From Pirellula sp. (GTDB lineage: Bacteria; Planctomycetota; Planctomycetia; Pirellulales; Pirellulaceae): a DNA stretch of 40,574 nucleotides. Where the stretch lies: the NCBI GenBank assembly GCA_021300015.1, contig JAJTFB010000013.1:1-40574 (forward strand), written 5' to 3'. Below, piece after piece: positions 30,461 to 39,622 of the stretch (the stretch's first letter is position 1; each line of letters starts with the position of its first letter). The position numbers and the translations under genes are program-made. The notes beneath the pieces were generated by a model. That model saw only the letters and a program-made list of their open reading frames with translations, made no database searches and was not told the origin of the DNA.

Positions 30461-33229
30461 TTATTTGGATTTCTTCTTGTTGCTATTGGGCGGGTTTCGC
30501 AGCGGTCGAGCTCTTTCGGGTGGGGCAGCCCCGGATTTGGTTTTCTGGTTTTGGGAGTCGTCTGCAGCCCCACCTTGAGGTTGCTTTTTCTTGAAGAACG
30601 GCTCGAACAATTCAGCCAAGGTCTCCGGTGGCTTGGTGTTCTTGAGCTTGGGCTTATCGGACTTCGGTCCGGTGGGCAGGGCCGGACGCTTGCCGGGTGC
30701 GGTGTTGGAAACTGCCGAGAGAATTTCGTTGACGGTGCCTTCGGGCAAACCGGCCAACTCGGTTTGAGGGGTGTACTTCTTGATCAGGAAGCGTTCGATC
30801 AGCGACCAGGTCGAGGAGGTGATGAAATAGATACACAGGCCGGCCGGAACGCGGAAGAACAAGACCCCCATCATGATCGTCATGATCATCATCATCTGCT
30901 GGGCCAAGCGAGTTTGCTCGTCGGTCGCTTTGGGCATGAGGACTTTTTGTTGGACGATAAACAGCGTGATGGTAATCAGGGGCAGGATGTTCAGATAAGG
31001 CCCGAACCAACCTGGTCCTTTTCCTGAAATGAACTCGGGCATCCACTGCTGCCAATCCATGAACATGTCTGGACCGGCCAAATTCGAGCACCATTCAAGG
31101 CCTGGGATCAATGGCTGTTGGCGGAGTGCCACGTCGACCGACACGCACCGATAGAGTCCGATGACGATCGGCAACTGGATCATGGCCGGCAAGCAACCGG
31201 CGAGTTGATTGATGCCCGCTTTTTTCATCAGCATCTGCTGGGCGGCCATCATCTTGGTCGGCTCGTCCTTGAGTGCCTCCTTGAGCTTGGCCATCTCGGG
31301 CTGAACCCGCTGCATTTTTTGCCCATTGAGAGCCATGCGGCGACTGACGGGGAACATCAGCGAACGGACCAACACGGTCAGCATCATGATGGCCAAACCG
31401 TAGTTTCCGATGATGTAGTAGAAGAAGTGCAGGATCCATCCGAGTCGAACGGCGAAGAAGCCGAAGATATCCCAGCCATACTCGATCGCTTCATCGAGCT
31501 TGTAGGCCGACAGAAGCGATGGCGACTTCGGTCCGGCGAAAATTCGATAAGCCGAAGTGTGTTGTCCCATCGGTTCGATGGTGCTCGTTGGGGTGACGAA
31601 CCAGAATCCGGTATTGTAGGCCTGCTGTCGCTGGGAATCGAATTTGGCGGGATCCAAATACTGATCGTTCAATACCGTCGCTTTGGCTTTGTTCAAATTT
31701 TTCATGGACTCGGGGGCCGTAGGGGATGGAACCATCGCGGCTGCGAATACCTGAGTGTCGAGTCCTATGTACTGGATGTCCCGCTTGGTCGGCTCGTCTT
31801 GAGGACCAAACAAAAGCGAGTCGGGATCGGTCGGAAACTTTTTGGCATGATCGACAAGCGTTCGAGTCATCGATATCGAACTGATGTTGGCGGTAGTTCC
31901 AAAAATCACGTCCCGCGCTCCAGGAGCCGAAAAGAAAGAAGGGGATAGTTTGGTTGGATACCACCAACCCTCGAGCGAAATGCCATTGAGTCCCTCTTGT
32001 CGCAAGGCAACTTCGTGGGGCTTGTCGTCGAGATTTCGAACGATGGTCGTGAGCTCCAAGTGGTACTGCCAATCGTCGGCAGAAACCGGAGACTTGGTCG
32101 CCTCGGGTGCCTTGAGCAGACGGTATTGTTTGACCAACTCGAGTTGGGCATCGATCCCAGCGAACTTCAACTCCGCGCTCAGGGGCAAACGAAATTCGAC
32201 CCCCATGCCCCCCGGGACCTCCAACGGTGCTGCTTGCCAGGTCCCACGCAGGGTCGACTCGAGTCCCAAAATCGACTCGTCCCCTTCGACGATCTCCTTG
32301 CCATCGATCTTTGCAAAGGTGACCCCGCAGGAACCGCGAGGTGAATTGCCCAGGACTCCCTCGATGGGAAAGTCGTCCTCGGATCGAAGAACGGCGACGG
32401 GTTCCTGAGTCAATTGGGCGATGAGCGTCTGCCGCTTCGATGCGTCCCCCTGCCGTTCGACCTCCAGACGCAGTTCATCGCCAGGCTTGGCCGACGAGAG
32501 GATCTTGTTGAGTTGATAGACCGACGCAGGTCCTTGAAGACCATCCCAGCCGACGAGCACATCGCCAGGCTCTAGAGACTGGACATCATTCTGCCCTGGC
32601 TCAGAGCTCGAAGGCTTGGCCAAAGCGGCCGCCGAGCCTTGTGGCACCGAATGAACGATCACCCCGCCTCCGGAACGGTCTTCAGGGGCAAGGTATCCGA
32701 GATAACCACCGATGTTCTTGGTCTGAAGCGATCGGTAAGCGAAATGACCGGATTTGGTCTGTTCGACCAACTCGATCCGTTCGATCGCCGCGCCGAGATT
32801 ATCAAGGGTTACGAGGAATCGGTAACCGTCGGCCGCATCCATCGTTCCGAGCGTCCAGCGTTGGCGCGGTTGGCTCTGAGGTAGCGTGACCTCGGGATGC
32901 TCGGCGGCGAACTTCTCAGCAAACGCCTTGCTCTCCTCGAGCCGTTTGGATTTCGTACTTGAAATATCCTGAAGCTTGGTCCGTTCCTGCTGTTCGCGCA
33001 GAGCCTGTTGCTGCCTCATGCTCGAGATCAAGAAAAAGATCGCTGTGCCCAAAAGCAACCAAGGAAGAAACCTGTTGTTTCGTTCGCCTCGGGGCGATTC
33101 GGAAGAAGTATTCGAGGTGTTCAAGGGGAGTCTGCTCGTTGCGGAAGTCGGCCGAAAGAATCGCGGTAATTGTCTTGCTAGGGTCCCGGTTTGCCTAGGG
33201 CAATTATGAATACCAAAGCGAGCCAGCAC
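30461..33229 (-). CDS. yidC: YidC membrane protein insertase with PDZ-like periplasmic insertion
   Basis: A 922-residue (GTG start) Oxa1/YidC/Alb3 insertase, far longer than the usual 550-600. TM1 is at about 54-70. The periplasmic P1 domain then contains a PDZ-like segment at about 175-275 (GGGVIVHSVPQGSAAALAKP, LEPGDVLVGWDG, SSAKPGDELRLEVERQG). The conserved C-terminal insertase domain follows: LHFFYYIIGNYGLAIM, SRRMALNGQKMQRVQPEMAK, AGCLPAMIQLPIVIGLYRCV and a Met-rich last helix region. A Lys/Pro-rich tail of about 90 residues ends in NSNKKKSK. A TTG at 33124 is an alternative start that removes an atypical 35-residue leader. No rnpA or rpmH precedes it within the window. Confidence 0.93.
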   Translation of the reverse strand: MLARFGIHNCPRQTGTLARQLPRFFRPTSATSRLPLNTSNTSSESPRGERNNRFLPWLLLGTAIFFLISSMRQQQALREQQERTKLQDISSTKSKRLEESKAFAEKFAAEHPEVTLPQSQPRQRWTLGTMDAADGYRFLVTLDNLGAAIERIELVEQTKSGHFAYRSLQTKNIGGYLGYLAPEDRSGGGVIVHSVPQGSAAALAKPSSSEPGQNDVQSLEPGDVLVGWDGLQGPASVYQLNKILSSAKPGDELRLEVERQGDASKRQTLIAQLTQEPVAVLRSEDDFPIEGVLGNSPRGSCGVTFAKIDGKEIVEGDESILGLESTLRGTWQAAPLEVPGGMGVEFRLPLSAELKFAGIDAQLELVKQYRLLKAPEATKSPVSADDWQYHLELTTIVRNLDDKPHEVALRQEGLNGISLEGWWYPTKLSPSFFSAPGARDVIFGTTANISSISMTRTLVDHAKKFPTDPDSLLFGPQDEPTKRDIQYIGLDTQVFAAAMVPSPTAPESMKNLNKAKATVLNDQYLDPAKFDSQRQQAYNTGFWFVTPTSTIEPMGQHTSAYRIFAGPKSPSLLSAYKLDEAIEYGWDIFGFFAVRLGWILHFFYYIIGNYGLAIMMLTVLVRSLMFPVSRRMALNGQKMQRVQPEMAKLKEALKDEPTKMMAAQQMLMKKAGINQLAGCLPAMIQLPIVIGLYRCVSVDVALRQQPLIPGLEWCSNLAGPDMFMDWQQWMPEFISGKGPGWFGPYLNILPLITITLFIVQQKVLMPKATDEQTRLAQQMMMIMTIMMGVLFFRVPAGLCIYFITSSTWSLIERFLIKKYTPQTELAGLPEGTVNEILSAVSNTAPGKRPALPTGPKSDKPKLKNTKPPETLAELFEPFFKKKQPQGGAADDSQNQKTKSGAAPPERARPLRNPPNSNKKKSK

Positions 33230-33476
33230 AAACGCGCAAATCCAGAAGCGGCAATTATTTAGGGGGTTTTGTTGGCTGTGCGGCGGCCGCCCTTGCCCCT
33301 CGAGTTTATGGCCGAGCTCGAAGAATCGTCATAACCTGGACTTTCGTCAAAACCCCTCAACTTTACCAACCCGCAATCCGATACACCCGGATAAGGGACC
33401 GAAACGGAACGCTCGATCCGCCCGAATTGAATCGAGCTTTGCTAGCTGAACTCAAGCTGTTTTCTCGGGGTGTAAG

Positions 33477-35207
33477 ATGAAATCGAATCAAATGACTGGC
33501 CGTGCTTGGGTTCGCCGTGTTCTTCGGCAAGCCACCCTCTTCGGAGGACTTGCAAGTGCCGTTTGCATCCATGCCGGAGAGACCTCGGCACAAGAGACTC
33601 TCCGCCCAATGCCTCCGAAAGCCTGGAAAAGCGCTGGACCTTGGCGAGCCATCGGCATCTCGCCGCGAAAACCCGCAATGGCCCCCCCTACACTGGCACC
33701 AGCCACATTGGCCCCGAGCGAGAGCTTGAGCGAACTCAATGCGGTAAGCCCCGCTTCGGCTCAGGAATCTTCAAGCCAATCTGCAAGCCCACAGGCAGGT
33801 GGGGTCGTCAACGCCATCGCGACGGACCAAGCCAAACAGCCTAGCTTGGTCAAAGTCCCCTCGATCAAAATCCAACTGCCCGAAACGAGCTCAATCGCCC
33901 CGAATTTACCGAGCGTACCGAGCGTACCGAGCGCACCGAACGCTTCTTTGCCGACCGAACTGGAAACCTCGCGAAGTATCGGTGCCAAGGTCCGACTCAG
34001 CGCAAGCTCGATCAGCCAAGTCCCCAGCCAAGGGGTCGCGTTGGAGTCGTCGACCACCAACGCAGCAAACCTCAGAGTCACCCGCTCGGGTGACATCACA
34101 GCCGAAACGCCTGTCAAGGTGAACTTTAACCAGGAACGCATCCTGGCGCTCCCGGCTCTACCGAGCGCCAACAGCCCATTTGCCGAAACGGGAATCGAAA
34201 TCCCTGTACGGGTCGAAGCCGTCGCCGAAACCGTTCAAACGATCCTCGAATCTCAACCGCCGATGGTCGAACTGCCCGCCATGGGTATCCTGCCGGTGAC
34301 GCCGTTGGATATTCCAACACGGAGTTTGCCTCCTGAACTCCAAGCCCCTGAACTCGAAGCACCTAAGCTCCAAGCACCTAAGCTCCAAGCACCAGAACTC
34401 CAAGCACCAGAACTCCAAGCACCAGAGCTTGAGGCACCTGAGATCGAAGCTCCTAAAATCGGCGAAATGCATCGAAGCGATGAGTCGGCCGCATCGAATG
34501 CAGCGCAAACGCTCAATCCCGAAGTCGATGTTTTGACTCTAGCGAATCCGGCCCTGTCTGCGAACCGAACCAGTGGTCCTGTCAGCGCTGCGTCTTCGAT
34601 CGTTCCATTGCCCAGCATCGATGCGACCTCCGAAGAGATCGAAGCGATCTCGAAGCTGGCTCGCTCGACGAAGCCAAGCAGCGACAAGGCCATGATGGAG
34701 GGTGTTCTTAGCCAACCGGGCGATGAGGTCTTGATCACTTCGGGACCTTTGTCCAAGCTCATCGATAGCGAAGCTGCCGAGTCGGTGATGCTCGAGACGC
34801 AAGCGATCCGGGCAGTTCAGGTTCCTGGCACGATCTCCCGCCTGCATGTCGTCGACAGCTCGGTTTGCCAAGTGGTTTGCAATGGCAATCGATTGTTCAT
34901 CGTGGCGGACCAACCCGGCCAGACGATCATCGAAGCGAACATGGGCAAACATCAAAAACCGCTGCACATGAAGGTCGTTGTCGAGAGACCATGGGCTCGC
35001 GGCAAGTCCGCGAGCGTCAACCTCGATCAAATGCAGGCGATCGTAAGTCATCTTGCACCGACCGCCGAAATCACAGTACAACCCTCGGACGAAGGAAGCT
35101 TGATCGTCACCGGCTTTGCCCAGAGCAATCAACAGGCCAAGAAGGTGCTCGAAGCGATCCGGAAAATGGTCCTAGTGCCTGTGGTCGACCAAGTCGAGGT
35201 TCGATAG
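33477..35207 (+). CDS. Exported protein with pilus/secretin N-domain and BON-like C-terminus
   Basis: A 576-residue exported protein with a signal sequence (LRQATLFGGLASAVC...ETSAQE). The middle is low-complexity and Pro/Ala/Ser-rich, with in-frame tandem repeats. Residues about 435-502 (AIRAVQVPGTISRLHVVDSS ... PGQTIIEANMGKHQKPLHMK) match the N-terminal domain of CpaC/type II-III secretins (PF13629-like). Residues 510-576 form a BON-like domain. The secretin beta-barrel domain that usually follows is absent, so this is not itself a channel. It could be a periplasmic adaptor for the barrel encoded next. The next gene starts 70 bp downstream. Confidence 0.75.
   Translation: MKSNQMTGRAWVRRVLRQATLFGGLASAVCIHAGETSAQETLRPMPPKAWKSAGPWRAIGISPRKPAMAPPTLAPATLAPSESLSELNAVSPASAQESSSQSASPQAGGVVNAIATDQAKQPSLVKVPSIKIQLPETSSIAPNLPSVPSVPSAPNASLPTELETSRSIGAKVRLSASSISQVPSQGVALESSTTNAANLRVTRSGDITAETPVKVNFNQERILALPALPSANSPFAETGIEIPVRVEAVAETVQTILESQPPMVELPAMGILPVTPLDIPTRSLPPELQAPELEAPKLQAPKLQAPELQAPELQAPELEAPEIEAPKIGEMHRSDESAASNAAQTLNPEVDVLTLANPALSANRTSGPVSAASSIVPLPSIDATSEEIEAISKLARSTKPSSDKAMMEGVLSQPGDEVLITSGPLSKLIDSEAAESVMLETQAIRAVQVPGTISRLHVVDSSVCQVVCNGNRLFIVADQPGQTIIEANMGKHQKPLHMKVVVERPWARGKSASVNLDQMQAIVSHLAPTAEITVQPSDEGSLIVTGFAQSNQQAKKVLEAIRKMVLVPVVDQVEVR
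33908..33943 (+). repeat. 9-bp tandem repeat in the secretin-N protein gene
   Basis: Four in-frame copies of ACCGAGCGT or a close variant encode PSVPSVPSAPNA. It is one of two repeat tracts in this gene and lies in the disordered linker. Confidence 0.9.
34332..34466 (+). repeat. 15-bp tandem repeat encoding P-[EK]-L-[QE]-A pentapeptides
   Basis: Nine in-frame 15-bp units of the type CCAGAACTCCAAGCA. Two neighbouring pairs (34362-34391 and 34392-34421) are identical, and the last units drift to P-E-I-E-A and P-K-I-G-E. Pentapeptide repeats of this kind form an extended, Pro-spaced linker that could span the periplasm. Confidence 0.95.
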
Positions 35208-35277
35208 TTGCTCTAGGGTGGACTTGAGGGTGGACTCGGGAGTTGCCGTGCTGATCAATCGAAATCGAGTCGAATCG

Positions 35278-36738
35278 ATGGCAACCCGTACGCTGATGGT
35301 CTCGGCAGTGCTCCTCGGAACCACTGCAGATCTCTGGGGCCAAACTCCCACCTCGCCGGAACCCAATGCCCTGACCTCCAAGGACTACCTGAGGTTGATG
35401 GAAGAGGCCAACTTGGCCGCTGGCATTGCCCCGGTAGGAGGAAGCTTCGTCGGGGCCAAGCCTCGACCCAACGGAAGCTTGCCCACACCCCCATCTGCGG
35501 CGTTTCCATCTGCCGCGTTTCCATCTCCCGCGTTTCCGCCTTCGGCATCGCCGTTTCCAGGGCTGCCGACCTCGACGTTGCCCTCGGAAGCGACAATGCC
35601 CAAGCCCGGTGCGCCGCGTTCGATGCGATTGCCACCGCCCCAGACCGCAACGCAGTTAGCACCTCCACCCCAATCCCCAACGGCACCGTACCCACAAGCT
35701 GCACCGTACCCACAAGCCGCTGAAGCTCCCACGAGCTTGCCGTCGATGGTTGCTGCCCCGGAAGTCACGGCGTCCCCTCAGGGCCTTTTCGCTCCCGAGA
35801 CGCCACTTCCCCAGACTTACCAACCCCAGGCTTACCAACCCCAGGCTTACCAACCCCAGACGTACCAAGCCATCGATCGCCCTTTGGAAAGCGCGCGTTG
35901 GACAGGTCCTCGGTGGGTTGGACGTTATGCTTCGATCGGCATGCGGCGTCCTGGAGACGAGAGCTTGACGTATTCTCAAGCCGGTCCGCTGGGCACCTTC
36001 GGGTCGGACCTAGCCAGCGAGGTTTCGGTGGGCTATCTGACCAACCCTATGGATTGCTATGAGTTCAGTTACTTAGGTTCGCTGAATTGGAACCGGGCCA
36101 ACGAGTCGACCGGGCCGATCAGTTCGTCCCTCAGTTCGTTGGATCCTCAGTGGTTAGATCCTTTTCAAAATGCGGACTTGCACCAGCAGCAGCATTCGGC
36201 AGAGTACCGTCAGTATGGACTCGCGAGGCGGTCGTTGACCGACGATATCGGCAATAGCACGCTGGGAATGCGAGTGATCGACTACAGCGAGCAGTATCGC
36301 TTCAGGTCACTTGCCTCTGGCGGTGAGGGTCGCTACGAATTGGATACAGGCAACTTGCTCGTTGGAATCGCAAGCGGCATGGAGTTATGGCGACCGCTAA
36401 GCCAAAGGATGGCGTTAGGTGGTGCGATCGATGGTGGGTTGTATGCCAATTTTGCAGAAGCTCGCAATCAGGCAAGCGACGGCAATGGCCGCGATGCTTC
36501 GGTGCTGGACCAGGACCTATCGCTCGCGGCGTCGTTGGGATTGCACCTGCGAGCTCGTTATCAATTGCGAAGTTGGGCTGGTCTATACGGTGGCTATCGA
36601 TGGATGCTGCTGTCGGGGGTAGCGACCGTCGACGATCAGGCGCCTAGTCCGTTAGCCGATACGCTTTGGCTCTCGACAAGCTCGGACGCCTCCCTTTTGT
36701 TCCATGGATTTGACGTGGGACTAGAGTTCAAGTTCTAG
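35278..36738 (+). CDS. Outer-membrane beta-barrel protein with Pro-rich leader
   Basis: A 486-residue protein started at the ATG at 35278, which gives a signal peptide (TLMVSAVLLGTTADLWG, cut before QTP). A long Pro/Ala/Gln-rich segment (about 30-205) with several in-frame repeats leads to a barrel of alternating strands (YASIGMRR..., VSVGYLTNPMDCYEFSYLGS, RYQLRSWAGLYGGYRWMLLS). The chain ends FDVGLEFKF, the aromatic C-terminal strand typical of BamA substrates. It resembles planctomycete BBP7-type porins, an assignment made by eye. It follows the secretin-N protein and ends 16 bp from the convergent oxidoreductase gene. Confidence 0.75.
   Translation: MATRTLMVSAVLLGTTADLWGQTPTSPEPNALTSKDYLRLMEEANLAAGIAPVGGSFVGAKPRPNGSLPTPPSAAFPSAAFPSPAFPPSASPFPGLPTSTLPSEATMPKPGAPRSMRLPPPQTATQLAPPPQSPTAPYPQAAPYPQAAEAPTSLPSMVAAPEVTASPQGLFAPETPLPQTYQPQAYQPQAYQPQTYQAIDRPLESARWTGPRWVGRYASIGMRRPGDESLTYSQAGPLGTFGSDLASEVSVGYLTNPMDCYEFSYLGSLNWNRANESTGPISSSLSSLDPQWLDPFQNADLHQQQHSAEYRQYGLARRSLTDDIGNSTLGMRVIDYSEQYRFRSLASGGEGRYELDTGNLLVGIASGMELWRPLSQRMALGGAIDGGLYANFAEARNQASDGNGRDASVLDQDLSLAASLGLHLRARYQLRSWAGLYGGYRWMLLSGVATVDDQAPSPLADTLWLSTSSDASLLFHGFDVGLEFKF
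35497..35862 (+). repeat. Three in-frame tandem repeat tracts in the barrel gene
   Basis: The first is a 15-bp unit encoding AAFPS at 35497-35541 (three units). The second is an 18-bp unit, GCACCGTACCCACAAGC(T/C), at 35683-35718 (two units). The third is a 15-bp unit, TACCAACCCCAGGCT, at 35818-35862 (three units, YQPQA). All lie in the Pro-rich leader before the barrel. Confidence 0.9.
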
Positions 36739-36754
36739 CAATCGGGCCAGGTCT

Positions 36755-37798
36755 TTAGGCGGCTCGGCGGACCACTCGCAAGGATCTTTGCGCGATCTGG
36801 TCGGTGATTTCGCATGCGACCTCGAGCGATTTGATCGCGGCCAGTCCATTGACCCTCGGTTGGGATCCGGTTCGAATTGCGGTCAAGAAATCCTGATGTT
36901 CGGCTGCAATGGCATTGCCGGCCTGAGGAGTGATCTCCATGCGGTCGAGCCAACGTCCAAAGAGTTCGTCCTTGACTTTGGCTCGCTCGGAGGGATTCAG
37001 CCGGTCTGCTTGGAGATCTCCGCATTCGACGGCTGCCGATGCGCGGGTCGCGGTCCAAGAGTTGGTCGCGAAATCCAAATCGTACCACTCGGAATCGGCT
37101 TGGATTTCCATCGTACGGGCTGCGGCTGAACTGATCCGCGAGGCTCGCAAATGGGCTCTAGCACCGTTTTGAAACTCCAAATCGGCGACGGCTAGGTCCT
37201 CGTGCTGGCCCAAAACGCGGCGTCCACTTGCGCGAATATTCGCAACAGGCGAATCGATCAGACTCAGGATCAAGTCCAGGTCGTGGATCATTAGGTCCAA
37301 GACAATTCCGATATCGGTAGAGCGTCCGGTGTAGACACCCTCGCGGCGGCTTTCGATGTAGTGCACGCTCGAAGGTTGAATTCGAACGAGCAGCGATTCC
37401 CAGACCGGATTGAAACGTTCGACATGCCCAACCTGGAGGATCGCATGGTTCTTCGTGGCGCAGCGATGCAATTCACGGGCTTGATCGACGCGATTGGCGA
37501 TGGGTTTTTCGATCAAGGTATGGATGCCTTGTTCGAGGGCCCATTTGCCGACTCGGTGGTGGTGTTCGGTCGGGGTGGCTAGGACGATCGCGTCGACTTG
37601 GTCGACCAGCTCGGAGAAATCGCTGAAACTTTTGACTTGTAGATTCTGCTCGACCCATTCGCGGGACGAAGCGATCGGATCGCATACACCGACAAGGGTG
37701 CAGTCGGAGCGAGCGGCAAGAAGTTTGGCGTGGATACGTCCGAGATGACCTGCGCCGATGACGCCGAGTTTGGGTTTCGTCGAAGTGTGGAGGTTCAT
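36755..37798 (-). CDS. Gfo/Idh/MocA-family NAD(P)-dependent oxidoreductase
   Basis: A 347-residue protein of the sugar dehydrogenase/oxidoreductase superfamily. The nucleotide fingerprint is KLGVIGAGHLGRIHAKLL, and the EKP motif is at TLIEKPIANRVDQA. GHVERFNPVW and the conserved His region (LMIHDLDLILSLID) follow. I start at the ATG at 37798 (MNLHTSTKPK); the 51 residues upstream in frame are low-confidence. In several planctomycete and other Gram-negative genomes a Gfo/Idh gene follows lpxA. Here it lies 49 bp downstream of lpxA, so it may modify a UDP-amino sugar, which is inference. Confidence 0.92.
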   Translation of the reverse strand: MNLHTSTKPKLGVIGAGHLGRIHAKLLAARSDCTLVGVCDPIASSREWVEQNLQVKSFSDFSELVDQVDAIVLATPTEHHHRVGKWALEQGIHTLIEKPIANRVDQARELHRCATKNHAILQVGHVERFNPVWESLLVRIQPSSVHYIESRREGVYTGRSTDIGIVLDLMIHDLDLILSLIDSPVANIRASGRRVLGQHEDLAVADLEFQNGARAHLRASRISSAAARTMEIQADSEWYDLDFATNSWTATRASAAVECGDLQADRLNPSERAKVKDELFGRWLDRMEITPQAGNAIAAEHQDFLTAIRTGSQPRVNGLAAIKSLEVACEITDQIAQRSLRVVRRAA

Positions 37799-37847
37799 GT
37801 TCGCTTGGATAGGGTGGTAGTTTGAACCTCGGGAATTCACGGATCGA

Positions 37848-38657
37848 TCAGGCGGCTGCGGCTCGGCGATCTCTACCTCGACCGTGGCGGCCTTCGGAGG
37901 AATTCTCGATGAATTCAAAAAGGGTTTCGAGTTCGGGAGTGAGGATTCCATCCCCTTGGAGGATTTCTCTGGCGTGTTTGATACCGACCTTGGACCGATA
38001 CAGAAGCTTGTGGGCTTCGCCGATGGCTCGGATCGCAGCGGTGGTAAAGTTCTTTCTTTTCAGGGCCACGACATTCACGCAGCGAGGCCTCGCCGGGAAA
38101 CCTTCGGCAAGCATGTAGGGCGGGACATCTTGAAGGACTCGCGAGAGGCCGCTGACAAAGCTGTAGCAACCGATCGATGCGAAGTGGTGGACAGCGACAC
38201 CGCCGCTGAGTGTCGCATCATGTTCGACGCGAACGTGACCACCGAGCATGACGTTGTTGGCGGTGATCACGCGGTCTTCGATAACGCAGTCGTGAGCGAT
38301 ATGGGAGGTCGCCATAAAATAGCATTGGCTACCGATCGAGGTGACCCCTTGATCCTTTTCGGTTCCTCGATTGACGGTGGTGCATTCCCGAAAGACGTTG
38401 CAGTCGCCGATGACGACCTGCGTCGGGGATCCTTGATAGGAGAGGTCCTGTGGCTCTCCGCCGATGACACAGCCGGTAAAGAAGCGGTTATCCCGACCGA
38501 TAGAGGTATTGCCGACGATGGTCACACCGTTTTCCAAGCGTGTTCCACGGCCGATCCGTACGTTGGGACCGATCATGCAATGATGTCCGATTCGAACGTC
38601 TTCATCCAATTCAGCTCGGGGGTCCACCACGGCGGTATGAGCGATGATCGTTGACAT
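37848..38657 (-). CDS. lpxA: Acyl-ACP-UDP-N-acetylglucosamine O-acyltransferase
   Basis: A 269-residue enzyme for the first step of lipid A synthesis. It has the left-handed beta-helix of hexapeptide repeats ((I/V)GxxxxI turns from residue 5 to about 170) and the LpxA C-terminal helical domain (RAIGEAHKLLYRSKVGIKHA). The catalytic base is H122 in SHIAHDCVIED, matching E. coli H125 in context. The substrate-binding segment GGHVRVEHDATLSGGVAVHH is intact. It is 68 bp downstream of lpxC. Confidence 0.96.
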   Translation of the reverse strand: MSTIIAHTAVVDPRAELDEDVRIGHHCMIGPNVRIGRGTRLENGVTIVGNTSIGRDNRFFTGCVIGGEPQDLSYQGSPTQVVIGDCNVFRECTTVNRGTEKDQGVTSIGSQCYFMATSHIAHDCVIEDRVITANNVMLGGHVRVEHDATLSGGVAVHHFASIGCYSFVSGLSRVLQDVPPYMLAEGFPARPRCVNVVALKRKNFTTAAIRAIGEAHKLLYRSKVGIKHAREILQGDGILTPELETLFEFIENSSEGRHGRGRDRRAAAA

Positions 38658-38725
38658 GTCCTGGGTCCGCTTTCTATCGTTCGACAGTTGCTCGCACGGA
38701 TGCGTTGTATGTTGTTGGGGAAAAC

Positions 38726-39622
38726 CTAAGCTGCTTTGATCAGCGCGTCGTTGGTCACGCTGCTGTGGTCTGGGATCTGTTCGGCTAGTCGTCCATTGAG
38801 GTTATGGCCGCTGCGGTAGGCAAATACACTCCCGTCGATCCAGTGTCCACAAAGCGCCAAATCGCCGATCAGGTCGAGGAGTTTGTGCCGGGAGCATTCG
38901 TCGGGAAATCGCAATTGATTGTCGATCGGTCCGCTGGGACCAAAGATCACCAAGTCGCGGTGCGTCACGTGCTGTGCAAGTCCGCTGCCTTGAAGTTTGA
39001 CCGCATCGCTCTGGGTCAGGAAGGTTCGAGCCGGTGCGATCGACCAGAGGAACTCCTCGGGGCTCAGCAAGCAGCTAGTCGAGGTCGAAGGGATAGGACT
39101 CTCGGGTCCGTAATCGAGGTGGTAGACCAAGGTCAGGCCTGGGCAGGTCGAGGGACTGGCTTCGACATAAGCCTCAGCATTCCCAATCCGGATTGGTTTC
39201 TCGATCCGACAGAGTTTAGCCGGTCGATCGCTCGTGAATCGTCCGGCTTGGTGGATCGCCAGGGCCATAGCATAAGCACTGCCGTCCATACCGGGCATTT
39301 CGGCTCCGTCGCATTCGATGATGCAGTTATCGATTCCCATCCCGTAGAGTGCCGCCATGACATGTTCGACCATCTCGACGCTCGCGTCGCGATAGACCAA
39401 CTTGGTACGCAACGGTGCATCGGTGCGATGGGCGGCCAAGGCCGGGATCATCGGTTGATCGACCAGGTCCATACGGCGGAACACGATTCCCGTGTCAGGC
39501 TCGGCCGGTAGGAACGTCAAAGAGACGTTCTTTCCGGTCCAGTAGCCGCGCCCGCTGACATGAGCCACATGCGCGATCGTTCTTTGAAGGGGTCCCTGCA
39601 TCATCTTCGTCAGAAAATCCAT
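38726..39622 (-). CDS. lpxC: UDP-3-O-acyl-N-acetylglucosamine deacetylase
   Basis: A 298-residue zinc hydrolase for the committed step of lipid A synthesis. The zinc ligands are H87 (MVEHVMAAL), H246 and D250 (SRHKLLDLIGD), and H273 (SGHNLNGRL) is the expected general acid. The 87-246-250-273 spacing equals that of the E. coli enzyme (79-238-242-265). E86 supplies the catalytic base. No FabZ domain is fused, unlike some Bacteroidota and chlorobial homologues. It follows ompH by 26 bp. The start may be at an internal ATG (residue 7 or 8). Confidence 0.96.
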   Translation of the reverse strand: MDFLTKMMQGPLQRTIAHVAHVSGRGYWTGKNVSLTFLPAEPDTGIVFRRMDLVDQPMIPALAAHRTDAPLRTKLVYRDASVEMVEHVMAALYGMGIDNCIIECDGAEMPGMDGSAYAMALAIHQAGRFTSDRPAKLCRIEKPIRIGNAEAYVEASPSTCPGLTLVYHLDYGPESPIPSTSTSCLLSPEEFLWSIAPARTFLTQSDAVKLQGSGLAQHVTHRDLVIFGPSGPIDNQLRFPDECSRHKLLDLIGDLALCGHWIDGSVFAYRSGHNLNGRLAEQIPDHSSVTNDALIKAA

